Source: Pandoraea cepalis (lineage in GTDB: Bacteria > Pseudomonadota > Gammaproteobacteria > Burkholderiales > Burkholderiaceae). Taken from it: a stretch of DNA of 64,000 nucleotides. Shown here in pieces: positions 52,140 through 60,832 of this stretch. How positions within the stretch are numbered: position 1 is the first letter of the stretch; every line of letters starts with the position of its first letter. Below the pieces are notes generated by a model that was given only the letters and a program-made list of their open reading frames with translations, searched no databases and had not been told where the DNA came from. The translations under genes were made by a program, and so were the position numbers. The stretch is from NCBI RefSeq assembly GCF_902459665.1, contig NZ_CABPSL010000004.1:124001-188000 (forward strand), in the 5' to 3' direction.

Positions 52140-53438
52140 TTGAACGCACCACTCTCGGGGATCCGCGTCATCGAATTCAGTCGTGGCGCGGCCGCTGCTT
52201 ACTGCGGCTTGTTGCTGGCCGACATGGGCGCAGACGTTATCTTGGTCGACGATCCGGTCGACGACAATGCCAACGACAACTCGAGTCCGCTCGGCGCATC
52301 GGCCCAGGTCGGCCTGCGGCGCAACAAGCGCTCCGTCGCACTCGATTTGCTCACGCTCGACGGCCGCAACCTTGCCCATTCGCTGGTGCGCGGCGCGGAC
52401 GTTGTCGTCGAATGTTTGCCACCGGGAACGCTCGCGCGCGCCGGGCTCGGTTACGACGCGTTGTCGGCCGTACAGCCGCACCTGGTCTACGTGTCGATCT
52501 CCGCGTTTGGTCAGGATGGCCCGCGCGCGGCGCCGCAGCCCGGCGTGCCAGCGCTCGACGCGTTGCGAGGCATGCTGGGGGCGTCGCCGGGGGGGCTGGA
52601 GCCGCCCCGCGACTTGCCGGTCGCCGATCTGGCCGCGGGACTCTATGCCGCGTTCTCCGTGTCTTCGGCGCTGGTCGCTGCCAAACAGCAAGGCCGCGGT
52701 GTTCACATCGACGTGCCGATGCTCGGCACAACGCTTGCCATCGCGTCACTTCACGCGGGTGAGCAGGGCGCGCTAGCCGCGCAGCGCGCCGGGTTGGTGC
52801 CCGGGGAGGCGTCGGCCGCCGCCTCCGATGTTGCGCAGGGTACGGAGCGGCATCGATACGGCGGGACGGTGGCCGCCACACGAAGCAAGTTTTCGCCGCT
52901 GGCAATTGACGACGAGGAGGCCGCGCGCTTCGGTGGGCCGTCGGCACCGTGGCCCACGTTTCGGGCCAGAGATGGCTATTTCGGCATGGATCTCGATGGA
53001 CAAGCGCATTGGCAGGCGATTTGCGCGCTGATGCATCGCGTCGATCTGCTCGACGATTCGCGTTTCGTCAACGCGCGCGAGCGAGCGCGCCATCAAGCTG
53101 CGCTGCGCGACGTGCTGGAAACCGTGTTTGTGCAGGAGGATCGCAGTGAGTGGCTCGCCCGGCTGGTTGCCGTGGGCGTGCCATGTACGGAGATCAGCAC
53201 CTATTCGCGTGTTCTGGCCGATCCGCAGGTGGCCCATATGGGCTGGGTGCGGCCGGTGGTGTTGCCCAGCGGCGAGACGACTCACACCATCGTTTCGCCC
53301 GTCCGGCTTAATGGCCAGCGCCCGGTCACGTATCAGGATCCGCCTGCGCCAGGGGCCCATACGTGCGATATCCTCGCCGAACTCGATGCCGCGGATGGGC
53401 CTTCGACCCGGCGCGATGAACCGCCACAAGGCGGGTAA
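52140..53438 (+). CDS. CaiB/BaiF-family protein (class III CoA-transferase-like), atypical active site
   Basis: A 432-residue CaiB/BaiF family protein; relatives move CoA between acids or racemise acyl-CoAs. The N-terminus is typical: LSGIRVIEFSRGAAAAYCGL, LADMGADVILVDDP, RRNKRSVALDL, and YVSISAFGQDGP. At the catalytic site the family has Pro-Gly-x-Asp; here the sequence is QPGVPALDALRGMLG with Pro in place of the Asp. A TTG start at 52,140 was chosen because AGGGG lies seven bases upstream and family proteins start at about this point; an ATG exists at 52,065 with an Arg-rich extension. No acyl-CoA dehydrogenase or other partner is nearby. Confidence 0.82.
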   Translation: MNAPLSGIRVIEFSRGAAAAYCGLLLADMGADVILVDDPVDDNANDNSSPLGASAQVGLRRNKRSVALDLLTLDGRNLAHSLVRGADVVVECLPPGTLARAGLGYDALSAVQPHLVYVSISAFGQDGPRAAPQPGVPALDALRGMLGASPGGLEPPRDLPVADLAAGLYAAFSVSSALVAAKQQGRGVHIDVPMLGTTLAIASLHAGEQGALAAQRAGLVPGEASAAASDVAQGTERHRYGGTVAATRSKFSPLAIDDEEAARFGGPSAPWPTFRARDGYFGMDLDGQAHWQAICALMHRVDLLDDSRFVNARERARHQAALRDVLETVFVQEDRSEWLARLVAVGVPCTEISTYSRVLADPQVAHMGWVRPVVLPSGETTHTIVSPVRLNGQRPVTYQDPPAPGAHTCDILAELDAADGPSTRRDEPPQGG

Positions 53439-53580
53439 CCTTTCCATCGTTGTTTGCGGCTTGCCGCTTCCCGGTACGGCGACGTCTGAATGACGTTGCC
53501 TGCTTTGCCCTGCCTGCTTGACGCATCAGGCCTCGCGATTCCCCCACCGATTGGGACTTTTCCGTTGTTTGTAGACTCTA

Positions 53581-53607
53581 TATAATCCATGGTCATAAGC
53601 ATATGAC
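53581..53607 (+). promoter_or_regulatory. -10 box and overlapping palindrome upstream of the TauE/SafE gene
   Basis: TATAAT at 53,581-53,586 is a perfect -10 hexamer; no good -35 precedes it. Five bases later GTCATA-AGCA-TATGAC (53,592-53,607) is a perfect 6-base inverted repeat covering the expected transcription start. A repressor bound there would block transcription. The regulator gene is not visible nearby. Confidence 0.5.
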
Positions 53608-53654
53608 TAATAGTGATTTGGGCCGCCAAGTCGCTTTCCGCTGGATTCCTTGCC

Positions 53655-54506
53655 ATGTCCCTAGAATTTTTGAGTGCTTCCCCGATGGCTGCTTTGCTCG
53701 GGGCCGCGGTCGGCCTCGTGCTGGGTTTGACCGGTGCGGGAGGCGGCATTTTTGCTGTGCCGGCGCTGGTCTTCGGGCTGGGGTGGGGCGTGCCGCAGGC
53801 CGGCCCGGTGGCCCTGCTCGCCGTAGGCGCAAGTGCCGCCGTGGGGAGCGCCCATGGACTGCGTGTCGGCCTCGTGCGCTATCGCGCGGCAATGCTGATG
53901 GCCGGGATCGGGGTCGCCGTGGCGCCGCTTGGCACGTGGATGGCTCACCGACTGCCGGAACGTTGGCTCGTTGGACTCTTCGCCATCGCAATGATGGTCG
54001 TGGCGGTGCGCATGTATCGCGCGTCGCGCGCCGGGACAGCGGGCACCGATAAAGGCACCGATCTGGCGGCGTCGGCCGGTGCCGCGCCGCAACCGCCATG
54101 CCGAATGAATCCAGAGACGGGACGGTTGCACTGGACGCGGCGCGTCGCCGCCACGCTCGGCCTCATCGGCGCGGTGTCGGGCTTCGCGTCGGGACTGCTG
54201 GGCGTGGGGGGCGGATTCGTGATCGTCCCCGCGTTGCGGCGTTTCACCGACATCACGGTACACGGCGTCGTGGCGACGTCGCTTTTCGTCATCGCGTTGA
54301 TTTCCGCGGGCACCGTGGCCAACGCCTGGTGGAACGGCATGCATCCGGGCCCCCAAGGGTGGATGTTCGTGGTTGGCGGCATCGTCGGCATGCTGCTCGG
54401 GCGCGCCCTGACACCGCACATCGCGGCGTCCAGACTGCAGCAAATCTTCTCGGCACTGATGGCCGCGGTCGCCCTGGGCATGTTCGCCAAAGCCTTCGGC
54501 GTCTGA
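53655..54506 (+). CDS. TauE/SafE-family sulfite/organosulfonate exporter-like permease
   Basis: A 283-residue membrane protein with about eight helices in two related halves. Each half opens with the family pattern: AAVGLVLGLTGAGGGIFAVPALVF and GAVSGFASGLLGVGGGFVIVPAL. A Pro/Gly-rich, non-hydrophobic loop at about residues 130-160 links the halves. The family exports sulfite, sulfonates or similar anions; the substrate here is unknown. The start at MSLEFLSASP was preferred to the GTG at 53,613, which has no Shine-Dalgarno. Confidence 0.88.
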   Translation: MSLEFLSASPMAALLGAAVGLVLGLTGAGGGIFAVPALVFGLGWGVPQAGPVALLAVGASAAVGSAHGLRVGLVRYRAAMLMAGIGVAVAPLGTWMAHRLPERWLVGLFAIAMMVVAVRMYRASRAGTAGTDKGTDLAASAGAAPQPPCRMNPETGRLHWTRRVAATLGLIGAVSGFASGLLGVGGGFVIVPALRRFTDITVHGVVATSLFVIALISAGTVANAWWNGMHPGPQGWMFVVGGIVGMLLGRALTPHIAASRLQQIFSALMAAVALGMFAKAFGV

Positions 54507-54817
54507 CATGCCGCAGCGGCGGTTGTGCCATCGCGCGGCACACGCAGATCCTTCAAAAATCGCTACGCCTTGCGAGTGACTCACGACGTCACTTGCATTC
54601 TCGTACCCGCTGCGTACCCATCGTGGTTGACATCCCGGGAATGCATGGAATGAATCTTTCCGTCGCCCGGTTGTCCACTGAGACGTGGTGCTTGCATGAC
54701 GGGTACGTAATCCGAGTTGTTCCCGCATGGAGGCGCCGCATATTGCGTGCGCTGCGCGCCTCGCATTCGGTAATCCGCCTAATTTGGACTAGGATGTTTC
54801 CCATAAGGAGATCCAAA

Positions 54818-54874
54818 ATGGCTGGATTTTGTAGATTTATCCTATATTTCTGCTGGTCGCAAATCAGCGCGTGA
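54818..54874 (+). CDS. possible 18-residue leader-type peptide
   Basis: An ATG preceded by a perfect AAGGAG with 7-base spacing opens an 18-codon frame (MAGFCRFILYFCWSQISA) ending in TGA. The peptide is hydrophobic and the DNA is AT-rich. The hairpin at 54,868-54,891 covers its stop codon. Short frames with ideal ribosome sites can be leader peptides or small membrane proteins. No experimental evidence; it could also be chance. Confidence 0.35.
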   Translation: MAGFCRFILYFCWSQISA

Positions 54875-54891
54875 CGTTGAAGTGTCACGCG
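54868..54891 (+). promoter_or_regulatory. hairpin over the stop codon of the tiny ORF
   Basis: CGCGTGAC and GTCACGCG form a perfect 8-base stem with an 8-base loop (GTTGAAGT). The stop codon of the tiny ORF (54,872-54,874) is inside the left arm, so a ribosome finishing the peptide would open the stem. No U-tract follows. Confidence 0.5.
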
Positions 54892-54980
54892 GTATGTCGA
54901 TTGGCTTTGCATCGATGACCACGACATACGTTGACGCTTCGGCGTCCTCCTCGTTCCGCTGTTCGAGTGCCAAGCGAGTC

Positions 54981-55490
54981 ATGGGCCACCTCACTTTTGC
55001 TACGCTGACACGCCTGAGCGGCGCCCTTCTGATGACGTGGCTCGCGGGATGCAGTGAATACCAGGCATCGACACCGGGTGTGTCGGCGGCGGGGCAGGCG
55101 TCGGAACGCGTCGGCACGCCGCCGTCGGTGGCAGCGCAACTGGCTGCGGCCCCGCGTGCGGTTGAAACGCGGATGCGGCCGGTCGCCGCCGCCGTGGCGA
55201 TGAGTGCCACGCCGAAGGTCGGTCAGGTGGTGAGCGGGACGTATCGATGGATGGCCGATTGGCCTGAGACCCACAGCGTGCATCAATGGGAAGCGGCGTC
55301 GGGACCGACGCGTATTCGCGTTGTCGCACGAGCACGCGAGATGATGCCGTCGGCGGGTTTGCGCGGCGTGCGCCTTCGCTATTGCGTCAAGCCTGTCATG
55401 GGCACTGGCGCAGCGCGCTTGACGGGCCACAAGACGTGCTCTGGCTGGACGACGGTCGAGGGTGCGGGCGCCGCCGGCGTTGCCGGATAG
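54981..55490 (+). CDS. small lipoprotein of unknown function
   Basis: Not recognised. The start at Met-Gly-His-Leu gives a lipoprotein signal (TLTRLSGALLMTWLAGC, lipobox Leu-Ala-Gly-Cys); the open frame extends 33 codons upstream with no signal-like features. The mature region has an Ala/Pro/Val-rich stretch (about residues 30-80), then a compact part with Trp residues and two Cys near the C-terminus (RYCVKP and HKTCSGW) that may form a disulfide. It lies directly upstream of the RcsB/RcsC-like pair. RcsF, the Rcs sensor lipoprotein of enterobacteria, is also a small Cys-containing lipoprotein, but I see no sequence match. Confidence 0.68.
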   Translation: MGHLTFATLTRLSGALLMTWLAGCSEYQASTPGVSAAGQASERVGTPPSVAAQLAAAPRAVETRMRPVAAAVAMSATPKVGQVVSGTYRWMADWPETHSVHQWEAASGPTRIRVVARAREMMPSAGLRGVRLRYCVKPVMGTGAARLTGHKTCSGWTTVEGAGAAGVAG

Positions 55491-55700
55491 CGATGACGTT
55501 TCCGGCGCACCGGGCCGGAGGTGGCGATGCGCCGCCGGGTCGCGGCCTGCCGGCGTCCACAGTAGTAACGCGGTTACGCCTTCGTGACCACCGAGTGTGT
55601 TGGCTCGACCCACATTCCTCTTTTGGGAAGCCATGACGCGTAGACACGGCGAAGGATCGCGCGCGCCCACGGCTGACTTCTTTTAAAAGGATTCTGCAAA

Positions 55701-56375
55701 ATGATGGTAAAAATTCTGATCGCGGATGATCATCCGATCATCGCCTCGACACTGCGTGAAATGCTGTCCCCGGATCCGGGTTTCCACGTGCTGCCGCCCG
55801 TCACCAACTCGACCGAGCTCTTCAAGGCACTGGAGACGAATTCGGTCGACGTGCTGATTACCGACTACTGCATGCCCGGCGGCACCTTTGGCGACGGCCT
55901 GGTCATGATCAATCGTGTGCGTCGCAAGTATCCGGACGTCAAGATCATCGTGTTCACCTCGATCGAACAACCGGCCATCATCCACGCGCTCGACAGTTGC
56001 GGCGTGCTGGGCGTGATGACCAAGTCCGACGATCTGCGCGAAATCACGGTGTGTGTGGAGCGTTGCCGACGTGGCATGAGCTATCGGGGGGGGCGCGCCG
56101 AGCAGATTCTCGAAGAGCAGATGCGCCGCAAGCCGACCGCTCGCCGTCCGCTTTCCCCGAAGGAAATGGAAGTGCTGCGCATGTACCTGGACGGTCTGAA
56201 CGTGTCGCAGATTGCCGATGCCCTCAAGCGTTCGGCCAAGACGATCAACAATCAGAAACGCATGGCGATGAGCAAGTTGGGCTGCCGTACCGATATGGAG
56301 CTGTTCAAGCTGCACGTCTCGAGCCCGGTTCAGTTTTCGCGTCACGGCGAAGTCGAAATGCCGAGCGCCGTCTGA
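55701..56375 (+). CDS. RcsB-like LuxR-family response regulator
   Basis: A 224-residue response regulator. The receiver has VKILIADDHPIIASTL, phospho-acceptor Asp in VLITDYCMPGGTFGDG, and the switch Thr/Lys (IVFTSIEQ, VMTKSDD). The C-terminal LuxR-type helix-turn-helix is RPLSPKEMEVLRMYLDGLNV followed by SQIADALKRSAKTINNQKRM. The pattern DxxMPGG-x-x-GDG and the KTI-x-x-QK helix resemble E. coli RcsB closely. AAAAGGA precedes the start; ATG codons at 55,701 and 55,704 are both possible. The hybrid kinase follows 44 bases later, and the two should form a phosphorelay. Confidence 0.92.
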   Translation: MMVKILIADDHPIIASTLREMLSPDPGFHVLPPVTNSTELFKALETNSVDVLITDYCMPGGTFGDGLVMINRVRRKYPDVKIIVFTSIEQPAIIHALDSCGVLGVMTKSDDLREITVCVERCRRGMSYRGGRAEQILEEQMRRKPTARRPLSPKEMEVLRMYLDGLNVSQIADALKRSAKTINNQKRMAMSKLGCRTDMELFKLHVSSPVQFSRHGEVEMPSAV

Positions 56376-56419
56376 GTTTGACTCGACATACGACATTGGC
56401 GTCCGCGTCCGATGCGACG

Positions 56420-59400
56420 ATGACGCGTGACATCGCGATTGCAGGCCGCCTGCTTCGTATCGGTGGCTTGCTGGCCCTGCTTTTTGGTTTGTCGGTCTGG
56501 GTCGCTGTGGTGTCCTACGCGTTGTTCGGCATGGTCTGGCAAGGGGGGCAGAAGACGGCGACGTTCTTCGCGACCGTGGGCCACGAGATCCGCGACGTCG
56601 AAATTTTCAACGAGCAGGCCAGTACGATGGCGCAAGCCGCACTGGCGAGCAACGTTCGTCCGGGCGGTGTTACACAATCACTCACCGATCGGATTCTGGG
56701 CCCGCTGCTTACCATGCCGGTCGGCACGGCGAAGCGCGTTGCCGGCGTGGGGTTCGATGGCGACTTCCAGATTGTCAAGCTGGCGGAGATCCCGGCTGAG
56801 CGAGCGCAGCGATTGGCGCGCCTCACCCTCCGGTTGATGATTCTCGATGCCAACTTCTGGAGTGCGCTGGGTGGGCAGGACGAAACCTTCATCATCTCGG
56901 CGGACGGCGCGTTTGCCGCTCGCCGTACGTCGTTCGACCTGCAGCCCGTCAGCGCGACGGATCTCGCGCGTGACACCAACGCGACGCTCGCCGAGATCAA
57001 CAAGGTCGAGCGTTATGCCGCGCGTCGTCCCACGAGCAACGACGGTCCGTTCTGGACCTACAACTACAAAAATGCACTTTCCGGTTTGACGGCGGTCTCG
57101 AGCTTCGTGCCAATTCGCGATCTCGACGGTCATCTGATGGCCTACGTCGGCACCACCATGGCGCCCGACAGCATTGTGCCGCCGCGGCTGCGAACGCTGG
57201 AGCACACGGGCGAAGCCCTCCAATTGGTGTCGGCGGACGGGTTCGTGGTGGCAAGCGCCGGCGCGTCGCTCTCGTCGTTGGGACATTTGCGTACGCTCGC
57301 CACGTTGCCGCTCTTTGGTGACGCGCAAATGGCGGTGCGTTACGACGGCGAGCGTCTGGTCTTCGAGCGTCATCCGGCGTCGTCGCCGTGGTTCGTCCGG
57401 TATACCGTTCGTCCGATAGATTTACTGCAGCAAAATGCCACGCTGTTGATCGGCGCCACGTTGCTGTTGTGTCTCTATGCGGCCGCCGTGTACGCCGGGA
57501 TGCGCTACATGCGCCAACGCATGATCGAGCCGGCGCGTCGACGTACGACGGCCCTGCTCGAACGAGACGCCTTCACGCAAACCCTGATCGAGACGGCCCC
57601 CGTCGGCATGGCGATCATCGATCCCTTCGAGCCCAGTGTGGTGATGAGCAATCCTGCGTATGCGGGCACCGTCGACTTGCTTCGAAATCTGGGCGATGGC
57701 GAGTTGAGGCGCATGTACCGCCAACTGCACAGCGGTGTGGTGGCGCGTCCGGTGCGGCGTTTGCTGAGCGCGATCGACGACGCCGGCGAGCGTCACTACG
57801 CCGTGAGCTTCGTCGATACTGTCTTTCGTGAACAGTCGGTGCTCATCGCCACACTGTCCGACGTGACAGAGCAACGCCGCTTCGAACTGGAGCAACGCAA
57901 GGCGCGGCTTGCCGCCGAGAGCGCCAATCGCGCCAAGGATGTCTTCCTGACGACCGTTAGCCACGAAATGCGTACGCCGTTGTATGGCACGCTCGCGTCG
58001 CTTGAACTGTTGAGCGCGCAGCGTCTGGGCGAAGATCATCGGTATTACGTCGATGTGATGGAAAGCTCGACGCGCAATCTGCTCGATCTCATCAACGATC
58101 TGCTGGACTATTCTCGGATTCAGGTCGGTCGCTTCGAACTGAATGGCCGCGATGGCTTGTTGCTCAAGGAGCTCGAAGCCATCGGCTTGTCGTTCACGGG
58201 ACGTGCGCGGTTGCAGGGACTCACGCTGGACTGGATGATCGACCCGCAGCTCTCGCGTGCCGTGCATACCGATGCGCTGCGACTCGGACAGGTCGTGACA
58301 AATCTTGTCGGCAATGCCATCAAGTTCACCGAGAAAGGGTACGTCGCCTTCAGCGCCATGGTGACGCGCACTGACCCTCAGGGCTGTGACGTGGCCTTCA
58401 CGGTCAGCGACAGTGGCGTTGGCATTGCGCCTGCCGATCTGGCGGACTTGTTCCGGCCGTTCGGCAAGAGTACGTCGGAGCCGGGCATGCAGCACGGCAC
58501 CGGCCTGGGGCTCGCGATCTCGCATCAGTTCGTGGGTATGCTCGGCGGCGTGCTGCAGGTCGACAGTCAGGAGGGCGAGGGCACGACAATGCGCTTCACG
58601 CTCCGTCTGCCCTGGGCGTCGGACAGCGAGATGTTGCCCGTCGTCGGGAGAGGCGAGACGTTTGCGTATGTGAGCGGACTCGCTCGCCGCCATGCGTATC
58701 TCGACGCATTGATTCGTCGGGCGGGTTACCTGCCGGTCAGATATGACGACGCGGTATCGTGGTCTTCGGGCAGTGGCCGCGTTCAGGACGCGGGCTTGCT
58801 CATGTTTGCCGACGAATGGCCGGTGCGCGGTATGGCGGGCTCGGAGGTGTATCTGCTGCGCTCGACGCCGGTCGATCGTCCGGCCGGCAGCGCCCCCGCG
58901 TGGCCGCGCGACATCGCGTTGTTCCAGCAGGCGGAGCTCTGGGATGCGCTCGGCCTCGTGTCGGCGCCCGGGCTTGCCGCGAGCGGTGACTTGCCGGGCG
59001 CCCCCGGCGCGCAGGCGCGTATCAAGCCGTTGGCCGGGTGGTACGTGCTTGTCGCGGACGATCATCCGATCAGCGGCATGTTGCTGTCCCGGCAGTTGGA
59101 AGGACTGGGCGCGATGGTCGATTGCTATCACGACCCGCGCGAGGCACTTGACGCGTTCGATGCGGAATCCCACATGCTGGTGATCACCGATGCCAACATG
59201 CCGCACCTCTCCGGGCATGCGTTGGCTACGCAGATCAAGGCGCGCGCGGCCCATGTGCCGGTGATCGTCGCGACGGCCGACGTCACAATGCGCACCGACC
59301 GCGACGAGACGTCCCCGTTCGACGCCATCGTCTACAAGCCGGTGGATGCGCGCTCGTTGTTGCGCGTGATTGAACGGATACGGGCGCGCTATCCCTCGCT

Positions 59401-59788
59401 GTGCGTGGACATCGCGCCGCTTCCAGCGTCATCGGACCTGATCGACAGCGGACCGACGCCGTCCTCCGACTCGACATCGGCGAAGGACTGGCGGCCACCG
59501 CTGTCCGACATGCTCGACACGTTCGTGAAGATTGCCGATCAGGACATCGCCAATTGCCGGGCAGCGTTGGTCGACCCATCGCGCGACACTCTCCGTCATT
59601 CCGCGCATCGTTTGCGGGGCGGTTTCATGGCATTCGGGCTGAGTTCGCTGGCATCGCTCGCGGCGCAGGTGGAGCATCTGGCGCCCCAGGCGTCCGTCGG
59701 ACAGATGGAATCGGCGTTCGAAGTGCTCGACGCCGCGTGGAACGACTGGCTGCGTGCACAGGGACATGCCATTGCCAACGACGCCTGA
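56420..59788 (+). CDS. RcsC/BvgS-like hybrid sensor kinase (HisKA-HATPase-REC-HPt)
   Basis: A 1122-residue membrane hybrid kinase. TM1 lies at about residues 13-40, a periplasmic sensor domain of about 300 residues follows, and TM2 is near 340-360 (LLIGATLLLCLYAAAVYAGM). A PAS-like segment (385-500) leads to HisKA with H515 in TTVSHEMRTPLYGTL, then HATPase (VTNLVGNAIKFTEKGY; SDSGVGIAPADL; HGTGLGLAIS). After an extra segment (about 735-860) there is a receiver with D924 (VITDANMPHLSG) and an HPt with H1063 (HSAHRLRGGFMAFG). The extra segment occupies the place of the RcsC ABL domain. No Shine-Dalgarno precedes the chosen ATG; an in-frame TTG at 56,378 is an alternative. Confidence 0.9.
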   Translation: MTRDIAIAGRLLRIGGLLALLFGLSVWVAVVSYALFGMVWQGGQKTATFFATVGHEIRDVEIFNEQASTMAQAALASNVRPGGVTQSLTDRILGPLLTMPVGTAKRVAGVGFDGDFQIVKLAEIPAERAQRLARLTLRLMILDANFWSALGGQDETFIISADGAFAARRTSFDLQPVSATDLARDTNATLAEINKVERYAARRPTSNDGPFWTYNYKNALSGLTAVSSFVPIRDLDGHLMAYVGTTMAPDSIVPPRLRTLEHTGEALQLVSADGFVVASAGASLSSLGHLRTLATLPLFGDAQMAVRYDGERLVFERHPASSPWFVRYTVRPIDLLQQNATLLIGATLLLCLYAAAVYAGMRYMRQRMIEPARRRTTALLERDAFTQTLIETAPVGMAIIDPFEPSVVMSNPAYAGTVDLLRNLGDGELRRMYRQLHSGVVARPVRRLLSAIDDAGERHYAVSFVDTVFREQSVLIATLSDVTEQRRFELEQRKARLAAESANRAKDVFLTTVSHEMRTPLYGTLASLELLSAQRLGEDHRYYVDVMESSTRNLLDLINDLLDYSRIQVGRFELNGRDGLLLKELEAIGLSFTGRARLQGLTLDWMIDPQLSRAVHTDALRLGQVVTNLVGNAIKFTEKGYVAFSAMVTRTDPQGCDVAFTVSDSGVGIAPADLADLFRPFGKSTSEPGMQHGTGLGLAISHQFVGMLGGVLQVDSQEGEGTTMRFTLRLPWASDSEMLPVVGRGETFAYVSGLARRHAYLDALIRRAGYLPVRYDDAVSWSSGSGRVQDAGLLMFADEWPVRGMAGSEVYLLRSTPVDRPAGSAPAWPRDIALFQQAELWDALGLVSAPGLAASGDLPGAPGAQARIKPLAGWYVLVADDHPISGMLLSRQLEGLGAMVDCYHDPREALDAFDAESHMLVITDANMPHLSGHALATQIKARAAHVPVIVATADVTMRTDRDETSPFDAIVYKPVDARSLLRVIERIRARYPSLCVDIAPLPASSDLIDSGPTPSSDSTSAKDWRPPLSDMLDTFVKIADQDIANCRAALVDPSRDTLRHSAHRLRGGFMAFGLSSLASLAAQVEHLAPQASVGQMESAFEVLDAAWNDWLRAQGHAIANDA

Positions 59789-59803
59789 CGGCAGCGTCAG
59801 GCG
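59782..59803. terminator. terminator hairpin between the convergent kinase and LysR genes
   Basis: CGCCTGACG and CGTCAGGCG pair perfectly (9 bases) around a GCAG loop. The left arm includes the kinase stop codon TGA, and the hairpin occupies most of the 22-base gap before the LysR stop, so it can serve both strands. Confidence 0.6.
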
Positions 59804-59810
59804 CTCGTCG

Positions 59811-60719
59811 TCACGACTCGGCGAAGTGCTCCGAAATCAATTGGCGTAGCCACTGATTCCCGCCGTCCTGATGGTAGCGACGGTGCCAGAACACATTCGT
59901 TTGCAGCGCGGGCAGCCGGAGCGGCGGTTTGACGAAGCGCAGCCCGAACGGCGCGGCGGCACGCTCTGCAAACTTCTGCGGCACGGTGACCACGAGATCA
60001 TTGACGCTCACGACGTACGGCACGGCGATGAAGTGGGGGACCCAGACATTCGCGTCGGCCCCGAAGCCGGCCTGCGCCAGCAGTTGATTCACGCGCGCAT
60101 AAGGATTGTCGCCCGTGGCGACGAACAGATGGCGTGCGGCCTGGAATTCCGCCAGCCCTGCATGCGGCGTGTCGAGCGCGTGGCCGATGCGGAACAGGCT
60201 CACATACTGCTGACGGAACAACCGGCGCTGGAAAAATGGCCCGGTCAGATCGTCGAACGCGCCCACCGCGAGGTCGATGCGCCCCGACGCCATGGCGTCC
60301 TTCAGGTCGGGCAACGTCGTTCGGACGGTGCGCAGGTGTACCCCAGGCGCAAGCCGGGTGCATAGATCGACGAGCGTCGGCATGAAGTACACCTCCCCCA
60401 CATCCGTCATTGCCAACGTAAACTCCCGCTGACTGCTCGCCGGATCGAACGCCTCCCGGTGATTGATGGCGCGCGAGATGCCGGCCAGGGCCACCGAGAC
60501 AGGCTCGGCGAGCGCCTCGGCGAACGGCGTGGGTTGCATGCCCGCGCCGGTGCGTGTGAAGAGTTCATCGTCGAACGTCTGCCGCAGGCGGGCCAACCCG
60601 TTGCTGACTGCGGGTTGAGACAGCCCCAATTCGCGTGCGGCCTGAGAAATGCTCCGATGCGTGAGTACCGCCTGAAAGACGACCAACAGGTTCAAATCGA
60701 CGTCGCGTAAGGAAATCAT
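59811..60719 (-). CDS. LysR-family transcriptional regulator, divergent from hmgA
   Basis: A 302-residue LysR regulator. The N-terminal helix-turn-helix is VLTHRSISQAARELGLSQPA (about residues 18-37), followed by VSNGLARLRQTFDDELFTRT, and the C-terminal co-inducer-binding domain begins near residue 90 (REFTLAMTDVGEVYFMPTL). It is divergent from hmgA across a 113-base gap with a LysR-type palindrome, so control of hmgA-fahA, perhaps in response to homogentisate or another intermediate, is the likely role. Confidence 0.92.
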   Translation of the reverse strand: MISLRDVDLNLLVVFQAVLTHRSISQAARELGLSQPAVSNGLARLRQTFDDELFTRTGAGMQPTPFAEALAEPVSVALAGISRAINHREAFDPASSQREFTLAMTDVGEVYFMPTLVDLCTRLAPGVHLRTVRTTLPDLKDAMASGRIDLAVGAFDDLTGPFFQRRLFRQQYVSLFRIGHALDTPHAGLAEFQAARHLFVATGDNPYARVNQLLAQAGFGADANVWVPHFIAVPYVVSVNDLVVTVPQKFAERAAAPFGLRFVKPPLRLPALQTNVFWHRRYHQDGGNQWLRQLISEHFAES

Positions 60720-60742
60720 GAGGCGGCGATATTATTCGCGTT

Positions 60743-60769
60743 ATGAATAGAGTGGATTCGTCTATTTAT
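60743..60769. promoter_or_regulatory. LysR-type operator between lysR and hmgA
   Basis: ATGAATAGA and TCTATTTAT form an inverted repeat (8 of 9 pairs) with a 9-base spacer; the core TAGA-N9-TCTA fits the T-N11-A pattern of LysR-type sites. It lies in the middle of the divergent promoter region, as expected for an activator site. Confidence 0.6.
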
Positions 60770-60832
60770 ATCGCAAAATGTCATCGCTTGTCGGACAATA
60801 TTTCCATTCGACATCAGGAGACGAGGCTACTT

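Larger units (their letters stand above)
54507..54980. other. 474-base intergenic region with a tiny ORF and hairpin
   Basis: Apart from the tiny ORF and hairpin given separately, it contains a perfect TTGACA (54,627-54,632) with a weak ATGAAT 17 bases later as a possible promoter. Two direct CGTACCC copies lie near 54,602 and 54,613, with an inverted GGGTACG near 54,700. The DNA is clearly more AT-rich near 54,780-54,860 than its surroundings. Confidence 0.45.
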
